Part shown: positions 9,331-19,498 of the stretch, piece by piece
How positions within the stretch are numbered: the first letter of the stretch is position 1
How the letters are laid out: each line of letters begins with the position of its first letter
Assembly (NCBI RefSeq): GCF_000381125.1
Contig: NZ_KB905931.1
Location: 124,001-188,000, forward strand
Length of the DNA: 64,000 nt
Source of the DNA: Caldimonas manganoxidans ATCC BAA-369
Lineage (GTDB): Bacteria > Pseudomonadota > Gammaproteobacteria > Burkholderiales > Burkholderiaceae_C
Reading direction: 5' to 3'
Translations under genes and position numbers: made by a program
The notes under the pieces: generated by a model
Told to the model about the DNA's origin: nothing
Databases searched by the model: none
Seen by the model: the letters and a program-made list of their open reading frames with translations, nothing else

Positions 9331-10481
9331 GTCTGGATCGCGTCGATGCCGTGGTGGTGGGCGCGGGGGTGGTCGGTTTGGCTGCGGCTCGCGCTTTGGC
9401 CTTGCGTGGCTTGGAAACCTTGGTGCTGGAGGCCGAGACGGCCATCGGCACCGGCACCAGTTCGCGCAACAGTGAAGTCATCCATGCAGGCTTGTATTAC
9501 CCCGCCGGTTCGTGGAAGGCACGGTTGTGCGTGATGGGCAAAGCCTGGCTGTACGAGTACTGCGCTGGACGGGCGGTGGATCATCGGCGTTGCGGCAAGC
9601 TGGTGGTGGCCACGTCGGTCCAGCAGCATGCGGCGTTGCAGGCACTGATGGCGCAGGCAGCCGCCCATGGTGTGCACGATCTGCGCTGGCTTTGCGCCGA
9701 GGAGGCCCGCGCTCTCGAGCCGGCCTTGGCCTGCACGGCTGCGGTCTGGTCGCCATCGACCGGTATCGTCGACAGTCACGGCCTGATGCTGGCCCTGCAG
9801 GGGGATCTGGAGGCGGCCGGCGGCGTGGTGGCCTTGAACAGCCCGGTGCGCCGGGTGCGTTGTATCGACGCAGGCTTCGACGTGGAGGCCGGGGCTGACG
9901 AGCCGATGCGGCTGGGCGCGCGCGTGCTGATCAATGCGGCCGGGCTGTGGGCCCCGGCCTTGGCCGCGCGCATCGAAGGCTTGCCGGCCGAGCAGGTGCC
10001 GCGGGCTTATTTCGCCAAAGGCAGCTACTTCGCGCTGTCCGGGCGCTGCCCCTTCTCGCGATTGATCTACCCCGTGCCCGAGGCGGCAGGCCTGGGCGTG
10101 CACCTGACCTTGGATTTGGCCGGACAGGCGCGCTTCGGGCCGGACGTGCAGTGGGTGCAGCCCGACGGCCAGGGGCGTTTCGATTATCGAGTGGATCCGG
10201 CCCGCGTGGAGTGGTTCGAAGCCGAGATTCGTCGCTACTGGCCCGAGCTGCCGGCTGGCCGCTTGCAGCCGGCCTACAGCGGCATTCGTCCCAAGCTGCA
10301 AGCGCCGGGCGAGCCGGCGTGCGATTTTCATTTGCACGGACCCAGCGATCATGGGCGGCTGGGGCTGGTCAATCTGTTCGGGATCGAGTCGCCGGGATTG
10401 ACGGCGAGTCTCGCGCTCGGCGAGGTGGCCGCCGCCTTGGCCTTGGGGGAGCCGATGCCGCAGCGGCTCAGCGGCCTTTGA
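9327..10481 (+). CDS. lhgO: FAD-dependent oxidoreductase, L-2-hydroxyglutarate oxidase-like
   Basis: This 384-residue DAO-superfamily flavoprotein resembles LhgO, which oxidises L-2-hydroxyglutarate to 2-oxoglutarate and feeds electrons to quinones. The FAD-binding [13 protein letters not shown] motif is near residue 10. The family motif [22 protein letters not shown] follows near 45 (split here as [12 protein letters not shown] and [10 protein letters not shown]). The C-terminal [17 protein letters not shown] closes the fold. The GTG at 9327 overlaps the upstream TGA (GTGA). Coupling to a formylglutamate-type hydrolase hints at glutamate-derived substrates, but that is inference. It ends 14 bp inside the convergent pyrD 3' end (10468). 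Confidence 0.8.
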   Translation: MSLDRVDAVVVGAGVVGLAAARALALRGLETLVLEAETAIGTGTSSRNSEVIHAGLYYPAGSWKARLCVMGKAWLYEYCAGRAVDHRRCGKLVVATSVQQHAALQALMAQAAAHGVHDLRWLCAEEARALEPALACTAAVWSPSTGIVDSHGLMLALQGDLEAAGGVVALNSPVRRVRCIDAGFDVEAGADEPMRLGARVLINAAGLWAPALAARIEGLPAEQVPRAYFAKGSYFALSGRCPFSRLIYPVPEAAGLGVHLTLDLAGQARFGPDVQWVQPDGQGRFDYRVDPARVEWFEAEIRRYWPELPAGRLQPAYSGIRPKLQAPGEPACDFHLHGPSDHGRLGLVNLFGIESPGLTASLALGEVAAALALGEPMPQRLSGL

Positions 10482-11505
10482 GGGCCAGCGCGGCCTCCCG
10501 CACCAGGGCCGGACCGCGGTAGATCAGGCCGGTGTAGATCTGCACCAAATCGGCCCCGGCCTGGATCTTGGCCAGCGCATCGGCGCCGCTCATCACGCCG
10601 CCGACGCCGATGATGGGATAGCCTGCTCCCAAGGCCGCACGCAAGGTGGCGATCACGCGGTTGCTGGCTTCGAACACGGGGCGGCCGCTGAGCCCGCCAG
10701 CTTCCTGGCCGTGGGGCAGGTGGGCGACTGCGTCCCGCGCGATGGTGGTGTTGGTGGCAATCACGCCGTCGATGCCATGGCGTTGCAAGGTCGCGGCGAT
10801 CACGCCGATTTGGGCCTCGTCCAAGTCGGGGGCGATCTTCACGAACATCGGCACCGATCGGCCGTGGGTCCGAGTCAGTGACTGGCGGCGCTCCTGGAGT
10901 GCGCCCAACAGGTCGTCGAGCGCCTGGTCCGATTGCAGGGCGCGCAAGTTCTGGGTGTTGGGGGAGGAGATGTTGACGCTGACATAGTCCGCATGCGGGA
11001 AGACGCCTTCCAGGCCGAGGAGGTAGTCGTCCACGGCACGCTCGATCGGGGTGCTGGCATTCTTGCCGATGTTCAGGCCCAAGATGCCGCCTTGGCTGCG
11101 AAAGTGGCAACGGCGCACATGGGCGATGAAGGCTTCGAGCCCCTCGTTGTTGAAGCCCATCCGGTTGATCAGCGCTTGGGCTTGCGGCAGGCGGAACATG
11201 CGTGGCTTGGGGTTGCCCGGCTGCGGTTTGGGCGTGACCGTGCCCACCTCGATGAAGCCGAAACCCAGGGCGGCCAGGCCGTCGATGCAGCGACCATTTT
11301 TGTCCAGCCCGGCGGCCAGCCCCACCCGGTTGGGGAAGCGCAGGCCGGCCACGACGACGGGATCTTCCACGCGCGACTGCCGATACAGGCAGGCCAGGGG
11401 CGTGTGTTGCGTGCGCGCCAGGGCGTCCAGGGTCCATTCATGGGCCTGCTCGGGATCCAGGCCGAAGAGGAAAGGTCGGGCCAGGGTGTAGGGCAAAAGG
11501 GACAT
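10468..11505 (-). CDS. pyrD: Dihydroorotate dehydrogenase (quinone), class 2
   Basis: PyrD (345 aa) is the membrane-associated FMN enzyme that oxidises dihydroorotate to orotate in pyrimidine synthesis, passing electrons to quinone. The N-terminal amphipathic segment ([19 protein letters not shown]) is typical of class 2. FMN-binding motifs LAAGLDKNG (about 65) and NTTIAR (about 245) are present, and the catalytic serine lies in VNISSPNT (about 175). The start is the ATG at 11505, since the frame upstream overlaps rpiA. Its 3' end overlaps the lhgO stop by 14 bp. Confidence 0.95.
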   Translation of the reverse strand: MSLLPYTLARPFLFGLDPEQAHEWTLDALARTQHTPLACLYRQSRVEDPVVVAGLRFPNRVGLAAGLDKNGRCIDGLAALGFGFIEVGTVTPKPQPGNPKPRMFRLPQAQALINRMGFNNEGLEAFIAHVRRCHFRSQGGILGLNIGKNASTPIERAVDDYLLGLEGVFPHADYVSVNISSPNTQNLRALQSDQALDDLLGALQERRQSLTRTHGRSVPMFVKIAPDLDEAQIGVIAATLQRHGIDGVIATNTTIARDAVAHLPHGQEAGGLSGRPVFEASNRVIATLRAALGAGYPIIGVGGVMSGADALAKIQAGADLVQIYTGLIYRGPALVREAALALKGR

Positions 11506-11519
11506 GGGAGACACGGTCC

Positions 11520-11549
11520 GAGATAATCGCAAGATTGTCTCAAACACAA
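11520..11549 (-). promoter_or_regulatory. pyrD promoter with overlapping inverted repeat
   Basis: On the minus strand, TTGTGT (11549-11544) and TTATCT (11526-11521) are 17 bp apart and lie just upstream of pyrD. GAGATAATC (11520-11528) and GATTGTCTC (11533-11541) form an inverted repeat with one mismatch and a 4-nt centre that covers the -10 and spacer. This suits an operator for an unknown regulator shared by pyrD and rpiA. Confidence 0.5.
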
Positions 11550-11572
11550 GGGCTGAGCGGCCCTCCGATCCC

Positions 11573-12232
11573 ATGACGCAAGACGAACTCAAGGCCCTGG
11601 TGGGGCGCGCGGCCATCGAGCATGTGGTGCCCGGCAGCATCGTGGGCGTGGGCACGGGCTCGACGGTGAACTGTTTCATCGATGAGCTGGCACGCATCAA
11701 AGACCGCATCCAGGGGGCGGTGTCCAGCTCGGTGCGCAGTACCGAACGCTTGGTGGCGCACGGCATCCCGGTCTTCGACGCCAATGAGGTCACGTCCTTG
11801 CCGGTGTACATCGACGGAGCCGACGAGATCGACCATCGGGGACACATGATCAAGGGCGGCGGGGCGGCGCTCACGCGCGAGAAGATCGTGGCCGATCTGG
11901 CACAGCGCTTCGTGTGTATCGCCGATGCATCCAAGCTGGTGCCCACACTGGGCCGCTTTCCACTGCCGGTGGAGGTGATTCCGATGGCGCGAGCCCAGGT
12001 GATGCGCCGGCTGCAGGCGTTGGGGGGGCAGCCGAAGCTGCGCGAAGGGGTGGTCACCGACAACGGCCACTTGATCATCGATGTGGCCGGGCTGCATATC
12101 GACGATCCCGTGGCGATGGAAACCGAGATCAATCAATGGCCCGGAGTGGTGACCGTGGGCATTTTCGCGCGCCACCGGGCTCATTTGTGTTTGCTGGGCA
12201 CGCCCGAAGGCGTGCGTACGCTCAGCTTTTGA
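11573..12232 (+). CDS. rpiA: Ribose-5-phosphate isomerase A
   Basis: RpiA (219 aa, the same as E. coli) interconverts ribulose-5-phosphate and ribose-5-phosphate. Family motifs are [16 protein letters not shown] (about 23), YIDGADEID (about 80, catalytic Asp) and [13 protein letters not shown] (about 92, catalytic Glu/Lys). The ATG at 11573 is the family start; an earlier in-frame ATG near 11504 overlaps pyrD. It is divergent from pyrD over a 67-bp region. Both genes feed nucleotide synthesis through ribose phosphate and orotate. Confidence 0.97.
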   Translation: MTQDELKALVGRAAIEHVVPGSIVGVGTGSTVNCFIDELARIKDRIQGAVSSSVRSTERLVAHGIPVFDANEVTSLPVYIDGADEIDHRGHMIKGGGAALTREKIVADLAQRFVCIADASKLVPTLGRFPLPVEVIPMARAQVMRRLQALGGQPKLREGVVTDNGHLIIDVAGLHIDDPVAMETEINQWPGVVTVGIFARHRAHLCLLGTPEGVRTLSF

Positions 12233-12291
12233 GCCGCTGTGCCCGATCGGGGCCGGCAAAGATGGCTAAGCGATGCGGGCCAGTCGGGCGG

Positions 12292-12930
12292 TCAAAAGCG
12301 GAAGCCGGGAGGCGCGTTGCCTGCCGGGGGCAGTGGCGCCGCAGGGCTGGGAGCGGTGGCTGCGGCGGGACCGTCAGGTGCCGGGGCAGGGGCGGCCGCT
12401 GGGGTCGGCGGGGCCAAAGGCTGGGCCTCGGCAAAACGATAGTGGGCCGGCAGACGCGACTGCTTGGGGTAGCCGGCGGCATCGAGGTAACTGTTCCACT
12501 CGCTGCTGGAATAGCCTTTGATTCTTTGGGCGCCAATGGCCAGCTGAGGGACTTCGCTGCTGCCGGCCTGCTTTCTCAACGCTTCGGCGTCGGCGGCGGT
12601 GCCGATGCTGTACTCGGTGTGCGGGATGCCGCGCTGGCGCAAGAGAGTGCGCCCGGCGTCGCAGGGTTGGCAATCCGCGGAGGTGTAGAGCACGACCGGG
12701 TAGCGCGCCATGACTTGACGCAGATCGAAGGGCAGTGTCGCCTCGGGGCCGGGCGGGGTGGCCCGGCCTGGGGTGCCGACGGCTTGCACCTGGCCTGCCT
12801 GTGCGGGCGGGCGGTCGGTGTAGGTGATGCGGCCGTCGGGGCCGACCACTTTGTACGTGGCTTGTGCGGCCGTGCCGGCCAGCAGACCGAACAGCAGGCC
12901 GAAGGCCGCCGGTCGAACCGTTCGCTTCAT
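12292..12930 (-). CDS. Exported DUF4124-glutaredoxin-like protein
   Basis: This 212-residue protein has a Sec signal peptide (MKRTVRPAAFGLLFGLLAGTAAQA). A short DUF4124-type segment follows (YKVVGPDGRITYTDRPP, about 26-42). A glutaredoxin-fold domain comes next with the redox motif CQPC (about residue 86), a cis-proline SEVPQL and a GYSSSEW turn. The C-terminal 50 residues are rich in Pro and Ala. It is therefore likely a periplasmic thiol-disulfide protein. The partner is unknown and no Dsb gene is nearby. It lies convergent with rpiA and 36 bp after prlC ends on the other side. Confidence 0.8.
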   Translation of the reverse strand: MKRTVRPAAFGLLFGLLAGTAAQATYKVVGPDGRITYTDRPPAQAGQVQAVGTPGRATPPGPEATLPFDLRQVMARYPVVLYTSADCQPCDAGRTLLRQRGIPHTEYSIGTAADAEALRKQAGSSEVPQLAIGAQRIKGYSSSEWNSYLDAAGYPKQSRLPAHYRFAEAQPLAPPTPAAAPAPAPDGPAAATAPSPAAPLPPAGNAPPGFRF

Positions 12931-12966
12931 GGGCCCTCCTTGCGTGACATCGAGGCCGATGCTAGC

Positions 12967-14982
12967 TCAGGCCATGCCCTGATGGCGTAACAAGGCGTCG
13001 ATGCGGGGCTCGCGCCCCCGGAAGGCGCGAAAGCTCTCGGCCGCCGGCCGGCTTCCCCCCACTTCGAGGATGTGCTGGCGGTAGCGCCGACCGGTATCCA
13101 CGTCGAGCACACCGGCTTCTTCGAAGGCGCTGTACGCATCGGCACTGAGCACCTCGGCCCATTTGTAGCTGTAATAGCCCGCCGCATAGCCGCCGGCAAA
13201 GATGTGTGAGAAGCTGTGCTGCATGCGGTTGAAGGACGGCGGCGGGAAGACGGCCACTTCGGCGCGCACCTCGTCGATGACCTGCTGGATGCGCTCGTGG
13301 CTGCCTGGCTCGGCATGCAAGCGCATGTCCAACAGCGCGTACTCGATTTGGCGCAGCGTTTGCAGACCGCTTTGGAAGTTTTTGGCCGCCAGCATCTTGT
13401 CGTACAGCGCGCGTGGCAGCGGCTCGCCGGTGTCCACGTGGGCGGTCATGCGCCGCAGCACCTCCCATTCCCAGCAGAAGTTCTCCATGAACTGGCTGGG
13501 CAGTTCCACGGCGTCCCATTCCACGCCAGAGATGCCGGCCACGCCGAGGTCGTCCACCTGGGTGAGCAGGTGATGCAGCCCGTGGCCGAATTCATGGAAG
13601 AGGGTCAGGACGCTGTCGTGCGTGAGCAGGGCCGGCTTGCCGCCCACGCCTTCGGCAAAGTTGCACACCAGGTGGGCCACCGGCGTTTGCAGGCGGCCGT
13701 CGGGGCGGGCCCAGCGGCCGCGCACATCGTCCATCCAGGCGCCGGAGCGCTTGCCCGGGCGGGCATAGGGGTCGAGGTAGAACTGGCCCACCAACTGGCC
13801 GTTTCGCTCGATGCGGAAGAAGCGTACGCTCGGATGCCACACCGGGGCTGCATCGGGCCGGATGCTCACCTCGAACAGGGTCTCGACGATCTTGAACAGG
13901 CCTTCGAGCACTTTGGGTTCGGTGAAGTACTGCTTCACCTCCTGATCGCTGAAGGCATAGCGCTTTTCCTTCAGTTTTTCCGAGGCATAGGCCAAGTCCC
14001 AAGCGGCCAGCTCGGTCAGGCCGAGCTCGGCGCGGGCGAACTCGCGCAGCTCGGCCAAGTCGCGCTCGGCATGAGGCCGCGCCCGTCGCGCCAGGTCGCG
14101 CAGGAAGTCGAGCACTTGCTGCGGAGATTCGGCCATCTTGGGCACCAGCGACAGTTCGGCAAAGTTGCGATAGCCCAGCAGCTGCGCTTCTTCCTGGCGC
14201 AGGGCCAGCAATTCGCGCATCACGTCGGAGTTGTCATGCTCGGGCTCGCCCAGTTCGGATGCGCGGGTGACGTAGGCGGTGTACAGCCGCTCCCGCAAGG
14301 CCCGGTTTTCGCCGTACTGCATGACCGGGAAGTAGCTCGGGAACTGCAGCGTGAGCTTGTAGCCGTCGCGGCCTTCGGCCTGGGCTGCTTGGCGAGCGGC
14401 CTGCCGGGCATCGTCGGGCACGCCGGCCATCTCGGCTTCGCTGGCGTAGTAGGCGTAGCCGTCGGTGGCATCCAGCACATGCTCGGAGAACTTTTGCGCC
14501 AGTTCGGCCTGGCGCTCCTGGATCTGGGCGAAACGGGCTTTGGCCGGGCCTTGCAACTCGGCGCCGGACAGCACGAAGTCCCGGATCGCGTTGGACAGCG
14601 CCTTCTGACGGGCCGGCCGCAGGTGTTGGGCTGCGGCACTGGCGGCCACGGCCTTGTACTTGGCGTAGAGCCGCTCGTCGGCCCCCAACCGGGTGTGAAA
14701 CTCGGTGATGCGTGGCAGGTTTTCGTTGTAGGCCGCGCGCAGCGCCGGGCTGTCGGCCACGGCATTGAGGTGGCTCACAGCCCCCCAAGCGCGCCCGAGG
14801 CGTTCGGTGGCCACGTCGAGCACGGCCGACAGGGCCTCGTAATCGGCCGGCACGGCATCGCTGACGGCGCGCTCCAGAGCCTCGTTGGCGGCGGCCAGCA
14901 GCTCGGTGACGGCCGGGGTGACATGTTCGGGCCGGATCGCGTCGAAGCGGGGCAGGTCGGTGAAGTCGAGCAGTGGATTCAT
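12967..14982 (-). CDS. prlC: Oligopeptidase A (M3 family zinc protease)
   Basis: PrlC (671 aa) is a cytosolic thimet-type metallopeptidase that degrades short peptides, including cleaved signal peptides. The zinc motif HEFGH is in [15 protein letters not shown] near residue 460, with the downstream glutamate ligand region following. The M3 signature near [10 protein letters not shown] is also present. The start at 14982 overlaps the folD stop by 4 bp (ATGA), so translation is probably coupled. An upstream in-frame extension lies entirely inside folD and is rejected. Confidence 0.95.
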   Translation of the reverse strand: MNPLLDFTDLPRFDAIRPEHVTPAVTELLAAANEALERAVSDAVPADYEALSAVLDVATERLGRAWGAVSHLNAVADSPALRAAYNENLPRITEFHTRLGADERLYAKYKAVAASAAAQHLRPARQKALSNAIRDFVLSGAELQGPAKARFAQIQERQAELAQKFSEHVLDATDGYAYYASEAEMAGVPDDARQAARQAAQAEGRDGYKLTLQFPSYFPVMQYGENRALRERLYTAYVTRASELGEPEHDNSDVMRELLALRQEEAQLLGYRNFAELSLVPKMAESPQQVLDFLRDLARRARPHAERDLAELREFARAELGLTELAAWDLAYASEKLKEKRYAFSDQEVKQYFTEPKVLEGLFKIVETLFEVSIRPDAAPVWHPSVRFFRIERNGQLVGQFYLDPYARPGKRSGAWMDDVRGRWARPDGRLQTPVAHLVCNFAEGVGGKPALLTHDSVLTLFHEFGHGLHHLLTQVDDLGVAGISGVEWDAVELPSQFMENFCWEWEVLRRMTAHVDTGEPLPRALYDKMLAAKNFQSGLQTLRQIEYALLDMRLHAEPGSHERIQQVIDEVRAEVAVFPPPSFNRMQHSFSHIFAGGYAAGYYSYKWAEVLSADAYSAFEEAGVLDVDTGRRYRQHILEVGGSRPAAESFRAFRGREPRIDALLRHQGMA

Positions 14983-15836
14983 CGCATCTGGGCTGCGCGT
15001 TCCGCAGCCTCCAGGGTGTTGACCAGCAACATTGTGATGGTCATGGGCCCAACCCCACCGGGGACGGGGGTGATGGCCGAGGCCACCTTGGACACCCCGT
15101 CGAAGTCCACGTCCCCGCACAGCTTGCCGTCGTCAGTCCGGTTCATGCCCACGTCGAGGACGACCGCACCGGGCTTGACCATGTCGGCCGTGAGCACATT
15201 GCGCCGGCCCACGGCCACCACGACGATGTCGGCCTGCCGGGTGTGGTGGGCCAGATCTGGCGTGGCGCTGTGACAGATGGTGATCGTGGCGTGCGCCTGC
15301 AGCAGCATCAGGGCCATGGGCTTGCCCACGATGTTGGAGCGGCCGATCACCACGGCATGCTTGCCCTTGGGGTCGCAGCCGATGGACTCCAACATCTTCA
15401 TGCACCCGTAGGGCGTGCAGGGCTTGAACCCGCTTTGGCCGACCATCAGCGCACCGGCGCTGGCCACATGGAAGCCGTCCACGTCCTTCAGCGGCGAGAT
15501 GGTTTCGATGACCTTGTGGGCGTCGATGTGCGGTGGCAGCGGCAGCTGCACCAGGATGCCGTGGATCGTCGGGTCTTGGTTGAGAGCCTGAACGCGCGAG
15601 AGCAAATCCGCTTCGGACAGGGTGGCCGGGTAGTGCTCCAACACCGAGTGCAGGCCATTGTCTTGGCAGGCTTTGACCTTGTTGCGCACATACACCTGGG
15701 AGGCCGGGTTGTCGCCCACCAGGATGACCGCCAGCCCGGGGGTGAGGCCCTGGGCGGTCAGGGCGGCGGCCCGGCGGGCCACGTCGGCGCGGATTTGCCG
15801 GGACAGGGCGTTGCCGTCGATGAGTCTTGCGGTCAT
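14979..15836 (-). CDS. folD: Methylenetetrahydrofolate dehydrogenase/cyclohydrolase FolD
   Basis: FolD (285 aa) is the bifunctional enzyme linking 5,10-methylene-THF and 10-formyl-THF using NADP. The catalytic lysine is in [10 protein letters not shown] (about 55). The [10 protein letters not shown] and D-G-F-H active-site motifs are clear, as is the NADP motif [11 protein letters not shown] (about 165). The C-terminal [11 protein letters not shown] signature is intact. It is the first gene of the folD-prlC unit and is separated from the upstream regulator gene by a strong terminator. Confidence 0.97.
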   Translation of the reverse strand: MTARLIDGNALSRQIRADVARRAAALTAQGLTPGLAVILVGDNPASQVYVRNKVKACQDNGLHSVLEHYPATLSEADLLSRVQALNQDPTIHGILVQLPLPPHIDAHKVIETISPLKDVDGFHVASAGALMVGQSGFKPCTPYGCMKMLESIGCDPKGKHAVVIGRSNIVGKPMALMLLQAHATITICHSATPDLAHHTRQADIVVVAVGRRNVLTADMVKPGAVVLDVGMNRTDDGKLCGDVDFDGVSKVASAITPVPGGVGPMTITMLLVNTLEAAERAAQMR

Positions 15837-15864
15837 GAGCGTCCTCGAGTGCGATGCCTGAAAC

Positions 15865-15892
15865 GAAAAAAGGCCGCTGTGGCAGCGGCCTT
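15865..15892 (-). terminator. Terminator of the two-component operon
   Basis: On the minus strand, AAGGCCGCTG and CAGCGGCCTT form a perfect 10-bp stem with a 3-nt loop followed by TTTTTT. It ends transcription from the histidine kinase and response regulator before folD. Confidence 0.92.
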
Positions 15893-15908
15893 GGGGTTGG
15901 GAGTGAGG

Positions 15909-16532
15909 TCAGACCTTGGCCTGCGCGCCCAACGCGATCTTGAGCAGGTCGGCCACGGTGTTGGCGTTGAGTTTTTCCATGATGTTGGCGCGGTGGGCTT
16001 CCACCGTCTTGATGCTGATGCCCAGGTCGTCGGCGATCTGCTTGTTGAGCCGTCCGGCGACGATGCGATCGAGCACCTGCGCTTCGCGGGTGGTCAGCCG
16101 CGAGAGCAGCGCGTCGCGGCTGGCGGCTTCTTGCTGCTGGGCAAACAGCGTGCGGGCCTGCTCGAGCATGCGTTCGACCAGGGCGACGAGTTCCTCTTCT
16201 TTGAAGGGCTTCTCGATGAAGTCCATCGCCCCCTTCTTCATCGTGTTGACGGCCATGGGCACGTCGCCGTGACCGGTGATGAACACGATGGGCAGCGGGG
16301 AGCGCCGCTCGATGAGGCGGTCTTGCAGTTCCAAGCCGCTCATGCCGTCCATGCGAATGTCGGCGATCAGGCAGGCGACTTCGCGCGGATCGAAGCGAGA
16401 GAGGAAGGATTCAGCGGAGTCGAAGCACTTGACGCGGTAATCCTTGCCCTCGAGCAACCACTGCAGCGAGTCGCGCACGGCTTCGTCGTCATCGACGACA
16501 TACACGGTGCCTTTCTTCGGGATCAGGCTCAT
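15909..16532 (-). CDS. FixJ/NarL-type response regulator
   Basis: This 207-residue regulator has a receiver domain with acidic pocket DDD (14-16), phosphorylation site D58 (IADIRMDG), Thr in FITGHGD and Lys in IEKPF. A LuxR-type helix-turn-helix follows (LTTREAQVLDRIVAGRLNKQ, then IADDLGISIKTVEAHRANIM). The family binds DNA as a phosphorylated dimer. It lies 8 bp downstream of the histidine kinase gene and must be its partner. The target genes are unknown. The closest divergent operon is pyruvate dehydrogenase. Confidence 0.92.
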   Translation of the reverse strand: MSLIPKKGTVYVVDDDEAVRDSLQWLLEGKDYRVKCFDSAESFLSRFDPREVACLIADIRMDGMSGLELQDRLIERRSPLPIVFITGHGDVPMAVNTMKKGAMDFIEKPFKEEELVALVERMLEQARTLFAQQQEAASRDALLSRLTTREAQVLDRIVAGRLNKQIADDLGISIKTVEAHRANIMEKLNANTVADLLKIALGAQAKV

Positions 16533-16540
16533 GGGTGCAA

Positions 16541-19078
16541 TCAGCTAGGGTTGGAAATCTCTACCGGCAAGGTGAAGCTGAACCGGCAGCCGACGACGCT
16601 CGATCCATTGTATAAGTTCTCGGCCCGGATTCGGCCATGGTGCGACTCGATGATCGAGCGACACAGCGACAGACCGATGCCCAGGCCGTCGGATTTGGTC
16701 GAGAAGAATGCCTCGTACATCCGACCGAGCACCTCCTCCTTCAGACCGGGGCCCGAATCGGTGACGCTGAACTCGATGACCCCGCCCTCGTCGGGGGTGT
16801 GGCGTGGCACGACCCGCAGCTCGATGTTGCGCCGAGACGGCGGCAGCTTGGCCCCGTCGATGGCCTCGGCGGCGTTTTTCAGCAGGTTGAGCAGCACCTG
16901 CTCGATCAGGATGGGATCGACCATCAAGGGCGGCAGGCGTTGGGCCACATATGTGTGGATGCTCACATTGCGCCGGCGCAGCTCGATCATGGCCAGCTCC
17001 ACCGCGTCATCCACGATGTCCCGGGCCTGCGAAGGCTGGCGCTGGGGTTCGCTTTTCTTCACGAAAGCGCGGATGCGGTGGATGATCTGGCCGGCCCGTT
17101 GGGCCTGCTTGGCGGTTTTTTCCAGCGCTGCCAGCAAATCGGCTTCGTTGATGTTGCCGGCCTTGACCCTGGAGATGATGCCGTTGCAGTAGTTCGAGAT
17201 GGCCGTCAGCGGCTGGTTGAGCTCATGGGCGACCGACGAGGCCATCTCGCCCATCGTGATGAGGCGGCTGGTGATCTGCGCCTGATCGGCTTGGCGGGCG
17301 GCTTGTTCCTCGGCACGCACGCGGGCCGTCACATCGGTGGCGATGAGCATCTGGGCCAGGCGGCCGTCGGTCCACTGCAAGTAGCGCGATCGCACGTCGA
17401 ACCAGCGTCCGAGCGACTCGACGTAGACCTCCCGGGGGTCCGACCCGGTTTCGGTCAGCTCTTGCGTCGGCAGGCCGCCGAACTGGTCCACCGATTCGTC
17501 GTCGGCGTCGGTCAACGTCGGCCCGGACTCGGCCTCCTGAGCGCCAGCCAACATGGCATGACCCTTCCCGTCGGTGCCGAACCACAGGCGGTAGGAGCGG
17601 TTGGCGAACAGCAGCTCGCCTTGCTGCACCGAAACCACCGACACCGCGGCATCCAGGCCCTCGAGCACCGTGGTGAAGCGCTCGTGCGATGCGGCGAGCT
17701 GGTCGCGAATGCGCTTGGCTTCGGTGATGTTGGTCATCGAAGTCATCCAGCCCGTTTGGTTGCCTTTGGCGTCGATCAGCGGCGAGACGTACATCCGCGC
17801 ATCGAACTGTGTGCCGTCCTTGCGCATCACACGCACCTCGATGCCTCCGGGCGGACTGCGCCCCTGCAGCTCTTGCTCGAACAGCCGACGGTTCTCTTCC
17901 ATGCGGTCCGGCGGCCAGTGGGGGAAGGGCGGCGTGCGCCCCACCAGTTCAGACTCGGAAAACCCCGTCATCGAGCAGTACGCGGCATTCACATAGGTGA
18001 TGCGTCCTTCCATGTCCATGGCGCGCATGCCCGTGAGCATGGAGTTTTCCATCGCACGGCGGAAGTTGGTTTCGGCCACGAGTGCCTGCTGTACCTGCAA
18101 GCGCCGGCGCATGTGCCGCCAAGTACCCAGCAGCATCCACACGGTCAGCACGCTCAGCGCCGTCACCATCCAGAACAGGGTGTTGCTGATCAGCCCGACC
18201 GAGGTGCGATAGCCCACGCCGCGCAGGATCAGCCCGTTGCCTACCGGGGCCACCGGAATGTCGTGATGCAGTGTGCGGCGCCGCAGGTCGTGCCCGGGCT
18301 CGCGCGAGACGCTGCTGGCCAGCACACGGCCGTTGGCGTCGAGCAGCATCATGCCGTGCCGATTGGTCACCTCCGGCGGCACGAAGTAGCGCAGCAGCGC
18401 CTCGACCGAATATTCGGCGACCAGCGTGCCGGCGAAGGTGGCCCGATCCAGCAGCGGCACTTGGACTTGCACGACTTGCACGCCGGACTCGGTGGCATAG
18501 GGTCGGGAGTACACCGGCAGCCGCAGTTCGCGGGCGGTTTCGAAGGCCCATTCGGGCTCATTGCGAACCTCGCCTTGGCCGCCGGATGCCTCCGAGGCCG
18601 GGGCTTCGGCATAGCGGCTGCCCATGAAACTGTGGCTGGGCGAGACATGGCTGGCGCGTCGGGTGCGGTCGGCCAGCAGCCAGTTCAAACTGACCAGTTC
18701 GGGCCGCTCGCGCGCCAAGCTCGTGGCTTGGCCGATGAATTCGTCGGCGTCGATCGTGCCGGTGACGATTTCTCGCGCCAGCCGCACGAGCTGCTCTTGG
18801 TTTTCGATGAGGCGCAGCCGGATCTGCTGTTGGGCCACCTCGGTGTCGCGTTTGACCGACTCTTGCTCGCGTTCGATCTCCTCGACGCGCAGATACCAAA
18901 AGGCGGTGATGATGGCTGCCAGGAACAGCAGCACGGACACCAGGGGGCCGAGTGTGGCGAAGCGGTCCTGTCGTGCCGGTGACTGCCGACGCCACCACGC
19001 GCGCAACAGCCGACGCTTGGACGGGGGCGATCCCGTCTCATGGGTGCTCAGGCGGAACTCGGAATGAGGCATGGACAT
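16541..19078 (-). CDS. Membrane PAS-domain sensor histidine kinase
   Basis: This 845-residue kinase has one membrane segment near residues 43-63 and a second near 292-315. They enclose a periplasmic region of about 225 residues with a double-Cache-like pattern. Two PAS domains follow (about 335-455 and 460-590). The phosphoacceptor is H618 in SSVAHELNQPLTAISNY, and the ATPase has N and G boxes (LNLLKNAAEAI, DSGPGL, GIGLSL). The HELNQPL form is typical of FixL/DctB-like kinases. The ligand is unknown. The nearest response regulator gene follows at once. It is divergent from aceE over 420 bp. Confidence 0.9.
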   Translation of the reverse strand: MSMPHSEFRLSTHETGSPPSKRRLLRAWWRRQSPARQDRFATLGPLVSVLLFLAAIITAFWYLRVEEIEREQESVKRDTEVAQQQIRLRLIENQEQLVRLAREIVTGTIDADEFIGQATSLARERPELVSLNWLLADRTRRASHVSPSHSFMGSRYAEAPASEASGGQGEVRNEPEWAFETARELRLPVYSRPYATESGVQVVQVQVPLLDRATFAGTLVAEYSVEALLRYFVPPEVTNRHGMMLLDANGRVLASSVSREPGHDLRRRTLHHDIPVAPVGNGLILRGVGYRTSVGLISNTLFWMVTALSVLTVWMLLGTWRHMRRRLQVQQALVAETNFRRAMENSMLTGMRAMDMEGRITYVNAAYCSMTGFSESELVGRTPPFPHWPPDRMEENRRLFEQELQGRSPPGGIEVRVMRKDGTQFDARMYVSPLIDAKGNQTGWMTSMTNITEAKRIRDQLAASHERFTTVLEGLDAAVSVVSVQQGELLFANRSYRLWFGTDGKGHAMLAGAQEAESGPTLTDADDESVDQFGGLPTQELTETGSDPREVYVESLGRWFDVRSRYLQWTDGRLAQMLIATDVTARVRAEEQAARQADQAQITSRLITMGEMASSVAHELNQPLTAISNYCNGIISRVKAGNINEADLLAALEKTAKQAQRAGQIIHRIRAFVKKSEPQRQPSQARDIVDDAVELAMIELRRRNVSIHTYVAQRLPPLMVDPILIEQVLLNLLKNAAEAIDGAKLPPSRRNIELRVVPRHTPDEGGVIEFSVTDSGPGLKEEVLGRMYEAFFSTKSDGLGIGLSLCRSIIESHHGRIRAENLYNGSSVVGCRFSFTLPVEISNPS

Positions 19079-19498
19079 GCGCGGAATTATCGAGTGCTCG
19101 CCGGTTCGAGCGGGTGCCAGCGCTGGACGGGGGCGGCAGCGTCGCCGGCATGACCAGCGCTGCTGGCCCCTGGCGCGTACCGACAGAGGCCGAGCTGCGG
19201 CGGCTGCCCCGTGCGCCTCGTGCGGGGTGGCCCCTCTTGTGAAGCCGATAGGCCTGCGCCACAGTGGGTCATGACGCGCCGCGAGGGGCCCGCGTCAAGG
19301 ATGAAAACAGAACGGTCGTTCGACAATTTTTCATAAAGTGATATTTGCTCGCACTATTTGAAAAAATGCCGATCTGTGCCACACTCGCTCCCGAACCCGG
19401 TGGCGGTCGAGGCTGCGCTGCGCGCGTTCCCTGCGTGGCGCATGGCCTGACGAATGAGGTCGACCGGGACGCCGTCAACCCCTGAGCTGGAGACAAGC
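19079..19498. promoter_or_regulatory. Divergent control region between sensor kinase and aceE
   Basis: This 420-bp gap holds no convincing gene. The first 220 bp are GC-rich like coding DNA. An AT-rich island at about 19305-19370 contains GTCGTTCGAC (19315-19324) and TTTGCTCGCACTATTTGAAA. It most likely carries the aceE promoter, but no -35/-10 pair matches well enough to assign. The aceE ribosome binding site GGAGA lies at 19489. Confidence 0.45.

Noticed and set aside
19152-19242. Short frame of 30 codons in the aceE upstream gap
   Set aside because: No ribosome binding site and no recognisable sequence. It lies in a control region.
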